Source of the DNA: Embiotoca jacksoni
Taxonomy: Eukaryota; Chordata; Actinopteri; Embiotocidae
Reading direction: 5' to 3'
DNA length: 64,000 nt
NCBI GenBank assembly: GCA_022577435.1
Contig: JAKOON010000019.1
Location: 1,673,759-1,737,758 of the forward strand
Part shown: positions 62,411-64,000 of the stretch, piece after piece
Numbering within the stretch: the stretch's first letter is position 1
Layout: every line of letters begins with the position of its first letter
Made by a program: the position numbers and the translations under genes
The notes under the pieces: model-generated
What the model saw: only the letters and a program-made list of their open reading frames with translations
Database searches by the model: none
Told to the model about the DNA's origin: nothing

Positions 62411-64000
62411 CACTGACCTTCTGAAGGAAGTCTGTGGTGTGTGTTCAGTCAGCCCTGCCAGTCAAAACTTCCTATTTCCAGATAAATTAGCTCTCGTTAA
62501 CCTAATTTACTGCGACGTTAGAGGAAATCAGGAGTTTCTTTCATTGCGCGCGTCACATGACGTGAGTGCAGATGGTCACATTAGATAAAGGAGTTTTTCG
62601 CAGTGTTTAATGACATGGATTCAGTGACAGCTGTTGATAAAACAAAGTGAAGGCAAACATGTATTTGAATGTGATATTTGCTGTCATTTAGAGTTCAGCT
62701 CATCCTGAATCAAATGGCTTCATCGATTAATCTTGAAGCGGGTTTTTTTTTCCGTTATTGTTTTGGCCATAAAATGTCACAAAATATATGAAAATATGTG
62801 TGCATGTTAAAACGAGTATCTTTTCACTGATATATATATTAAAAAAAAAAAGAAGCTGCGGTTGTGATACCAGAACGGGATGAATGGTTTCATTTTGGTA
62901 CAAAAATATCTTTCAATGCTTCTCTTCACAAACAGAAAGTGGCTCATTTCCTCATCTTCACGGGGAGTTTAACTGCACTTTTGTATGTTTAAAAAAACAA
63001 AAAAACAAGCCTCTGAAGTGGCACCAGCGTCTCTGACTGAGGTCGAGAACGGAGGTCAGCCGGAGGGCATTACGAAGCTGTTGAGACGGAGTGGGGTGAG
63101 AGTGAGGTGGTCCGCCGGGGCCGGCCCACCCTCCTCTCCTCATGCAGCCTCGACTGAATCCTTTCACCGCACACGAGCTCTAACAAGGCAGGATTAGGTG
63201 GATTATTCACAAAGCAGCAGGGAGAGAGTAGAAAAGAAGTGACTGCAAGGGAGGAACAATGAAAGGGGGGGGGGGGGGGGGTTATGGTATAGTAATAGTG
63301 GGAGGGGAAACACAGAGTCCTCTTCGTTTAACGTCGAAACAAACAATGAAACTCAGCTGAGGAAAAAAAAAAAATCCCCTTTGTTGGTTTAAAAAAAAAA
63401 AATTTACATGTTGAGAGCCATGAAGACTTCTTTTTGAACTTTCTGCTCTCCTCACCTCCTCTCCTCTCCTCTCCTCTCCTCTCCTCTCCTCTCCTCTCCT
63501 CTCCCCTCCCCTCTCCTCTCCTCTCCTCTCCTCTCCTCTCCTCTCCCCTCCCCTCTCCTCTCCCCTCCCCTCCCCTCCCCTCCCCTCCCCTCTCCTCTCC
63601 CCTCCCCTCCCCTCTCCCCTCCCCTCTCCTCTCCCCTCTCCTCTCCCCTCTCCTCTCCTCTCCTCTCCTCTCCTCTCCTCTCCCCTCCCCTCCCCTCCCC
63701 TCTCCTCTCCTCTCCTCTCCTCTCCTCTCCTCTCCTCTCTACCCAGGATCCTCGTCTCCACGCCGTTCGCCGTGCTAGCGTACTTCCTCATCTGGTACGT
63801 TCCTCCGTTTGAGGAGGGGAAGGTGGTGTGGTACCTGATCTTTTACTGCCTCTTCCAGTCCATGCAGACGGTCAGTTCCGCTCCGTCACCTTCGGTCCCG
63901 TCGTATACGTTGAATAAACGGTCTGACCGTGTGTTTGTGTGCGTTTGCAGTGCTTCCATGTTCCATATTCAGCCCTCACAATGTTCATCAGCAACGACCA
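57070..64000 (+). CDS. mfsd2a: MFSD2A sodium-dependent lysophospholipid symporter (5' part; continues past the window)
   Basis: Five exons are visible: 57070-57153, 58639-58767, 60987-61111, 63747-63870 and 63951 to the window end, all with GT/AG borders and matching phases. The ATG sits in a strong context (AACGATGG). Exon 2 encodes LSVCNKLCYAFGGAPYQI and the first membrane helix, GFFLQIYLLDVAQ. Exon 3 encodes the second helix with GRAWDAITDP, whose two aspartates match the sodium-site residues of MFSD2A. Exon 4 gives the third helix (TPFAVLAYFLIW) and part of the fourth, and exon 5 begins CFHVPYSALTMFI. The protein carries lysophosphatidylcholine-DHA into brain endothelium and other cells. 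Intron 2 hosts a Tc1 element, and intron 3 ends in a long pyrimidine repeat. Orthology to MFSD2A rather than MFSD2B rests on residues and on the neighbouring mycl. Confidence 0.93.
57368..57441. repeat. Two perfect copies of a 37-bp unit in MFSD2A intron 1
   Basis: CGGTTTGTCCATCTGTCCTC followed by GGCGAGGCTGTCCACCC repeats at an offset of exactly 37 bases. Confidence 0.9.
58180..58217. repeat. (TG)n microsatellite in MFSD2A intron 1
   Basis: About 18 uninterrupted TG units. Confidence 0.9.
58885..60517 (+). mobile_element. Complete Tc1-like transposon in MFSD2A intron 2
   Basis: The element starts CAGTCGGTACGGAAAG and ends with the reverse complement, flanked on both sides by TA (58883-58884 and 60518-60519), the Tc1 target duplication. 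Terminal inverted repeats are about 215 bases long and differ at only a handful of positions by eye. Each carries outer and inner direct repeats containing GTATTCAGACCC, the IR/DR layout of Sleeping Beauty-like elements. One uninterrupted transposase frame lies between them. Confidence 0.96.
59261..60301 (+). CDS. Tc1 transposase, intact open frame
   Basis: The 346-residue protein needs no intron, a usual length for Tc1 transposases (about 340). Residues 10-60 form the first helix-turn-helix (KELSKELRDRI, KVPKSTVASII). A GRP AT-hook (RPGRPAKL, 63-70) and a second DNA-binding part follow. The catalytic triad is D159 (WSDETK), D250 (QQDNDPKH) and E285 (LNPIEHLW), giving the DD34E spacing of this family. 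The enzyme cuts and pastes the element at TA sites. It lies in the same orientation as MFSD2A, inside intron 2. No stop or frameshift is visible, so it may be active, though single missense changes cannot be judged by eye. Confidence 0.96.
   Translation: MSEQMRIMRSKELSKELRDRIEARHRSGRGYNIISAALKVPKSTVASIILKWKKFGTTRTLPRPGRPAKLSNRGRRALVREVKKNPKITVAELQRCSREMGESSTKSTITAALHQSGLYGRVARRKPLLSARHMKVRIEFDKKHMKDSQTMRNKILWSDETKIELFGVNSKRYVWRKPGTAHHLPNTIPTVKHGGGSIMLWGCFSAAGTGRPVAIEGKMNAAKYRDILEENLFQSALDLRLGRRFTFQQDNDPKHTAKITKEWLRNNSVTILDWPSQSPELNPIEHLWRDLKMAVHQRSPSNLTELERICKEEWQRIPKSRCEKLVASFPRRLMAVLAQKGASTQY
61112..63746 (+). other. MFSD2A intron 3
   Basis: Intron of about 2.6 kb with an (AATAG)n run (62133-62182), a (TG)n run (62364-62409), a poly-G run near 63266 and the terminal pyrimidine repeat described separately. 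No nested gene or RNA is recognised. Confidence 0.6.
63451..63740. repeat. (CTCTC/CCCTC)n repeat forming the polypyrimidine tract of MFSD2A exon 4
   Basis: Nearly 290 bases of TCTCC and CCCTC pentamers, with no purine on the plus strand, end six bases before the acceptor AG at 63745-63746. Confidence 0.97.

Noticed and set aside
63282..63791. Long Arg/Glu/Gly and Ser/Pro/Leu frames near the right end
   Set aside because: They are translations of the pyrimidine pentamer repeat before MFSD2A exon 4.

Overview
The window looks like a ray-finned (teleost) fish nuclear chromosome. Genes are split by GT-AG introns, there is a Tc1 transposon, a CR1/L2/Rex-type LINE, V-SINE-like tRNA-derived heads and much microsatellite DNA. 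The gene set NT5C1A - MYCL - MFSD2A matches a conserved vertebrate neighbourhood (human 1p34 carries the same three genes, with MYCL and MFSD2A divergent).

Layout. 1-2.4 kb: the end of one and the whole of a second interferon-inducible ISG12/IFI27-type gene (+). 2.8-4.4 kb: a duplicated segment split by an internally deleted LINE. 4.8-7.4 kb: a complete six-exon cytosolic 5'-nucleotidase 1A-like gene (-), divergent in sequence. 8.0-11.4 kb: a nearly full-length but frameshifted LINE (-). 12.4-12.8 kb: the second, LINE-free copy of the duplicated segment. 14.0-22.3 kb: a second six-exon nucleotidase, canonical NT5C1A (-), whose third intron holds a 3.3 kb, 21-bp minisatellite starting a few bases from the splice donor. 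22.4-32.0 kb: non-coding sequence with simple repeats. 32.7-34.5 kb: MYCL (-), two coding exons, with a non-coding first exon and promoter to about 35.3 kb. 35.4-40.5 kb: a local 1.1 kb tandem duplication, a 15-bp minisatellite and unassigned sequence. 40.5-53.7 kb: 13 kb of satellite DNA in two arrays. The left array is about 6.2 copies of a 1,147-bp unit built from three pairs of inward-facing tRNA-like modules. The right array has a unit of about 160 bp, and the two share a quasi-palindromic motif. 57.1 kb to the end: first five exons of MFSD2A (+), with an intact-looking Tc1 element in intron 2 and a pyrimidine microsatellite of about 290 bp feeding the exon 4 splice acceptor.

The cellular genes have unrelated jobs: interferon response (ISG12), AMP/IMP dephosphorylation (NT5C1A), bHLH-zipper transcription (MYCL) and lysophospholipid uptake (MFSD2A). 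The two nucleotidase genes have the same exon phases (0,0,1,1,0) and share a duplicated downstream flank, so they probably arose by tandem duplication. The most unusual content is the repeat DNA, not a new protein system. Exons were placed by reading splice sites and protein family resemblance by eye; no alignment or search was run.
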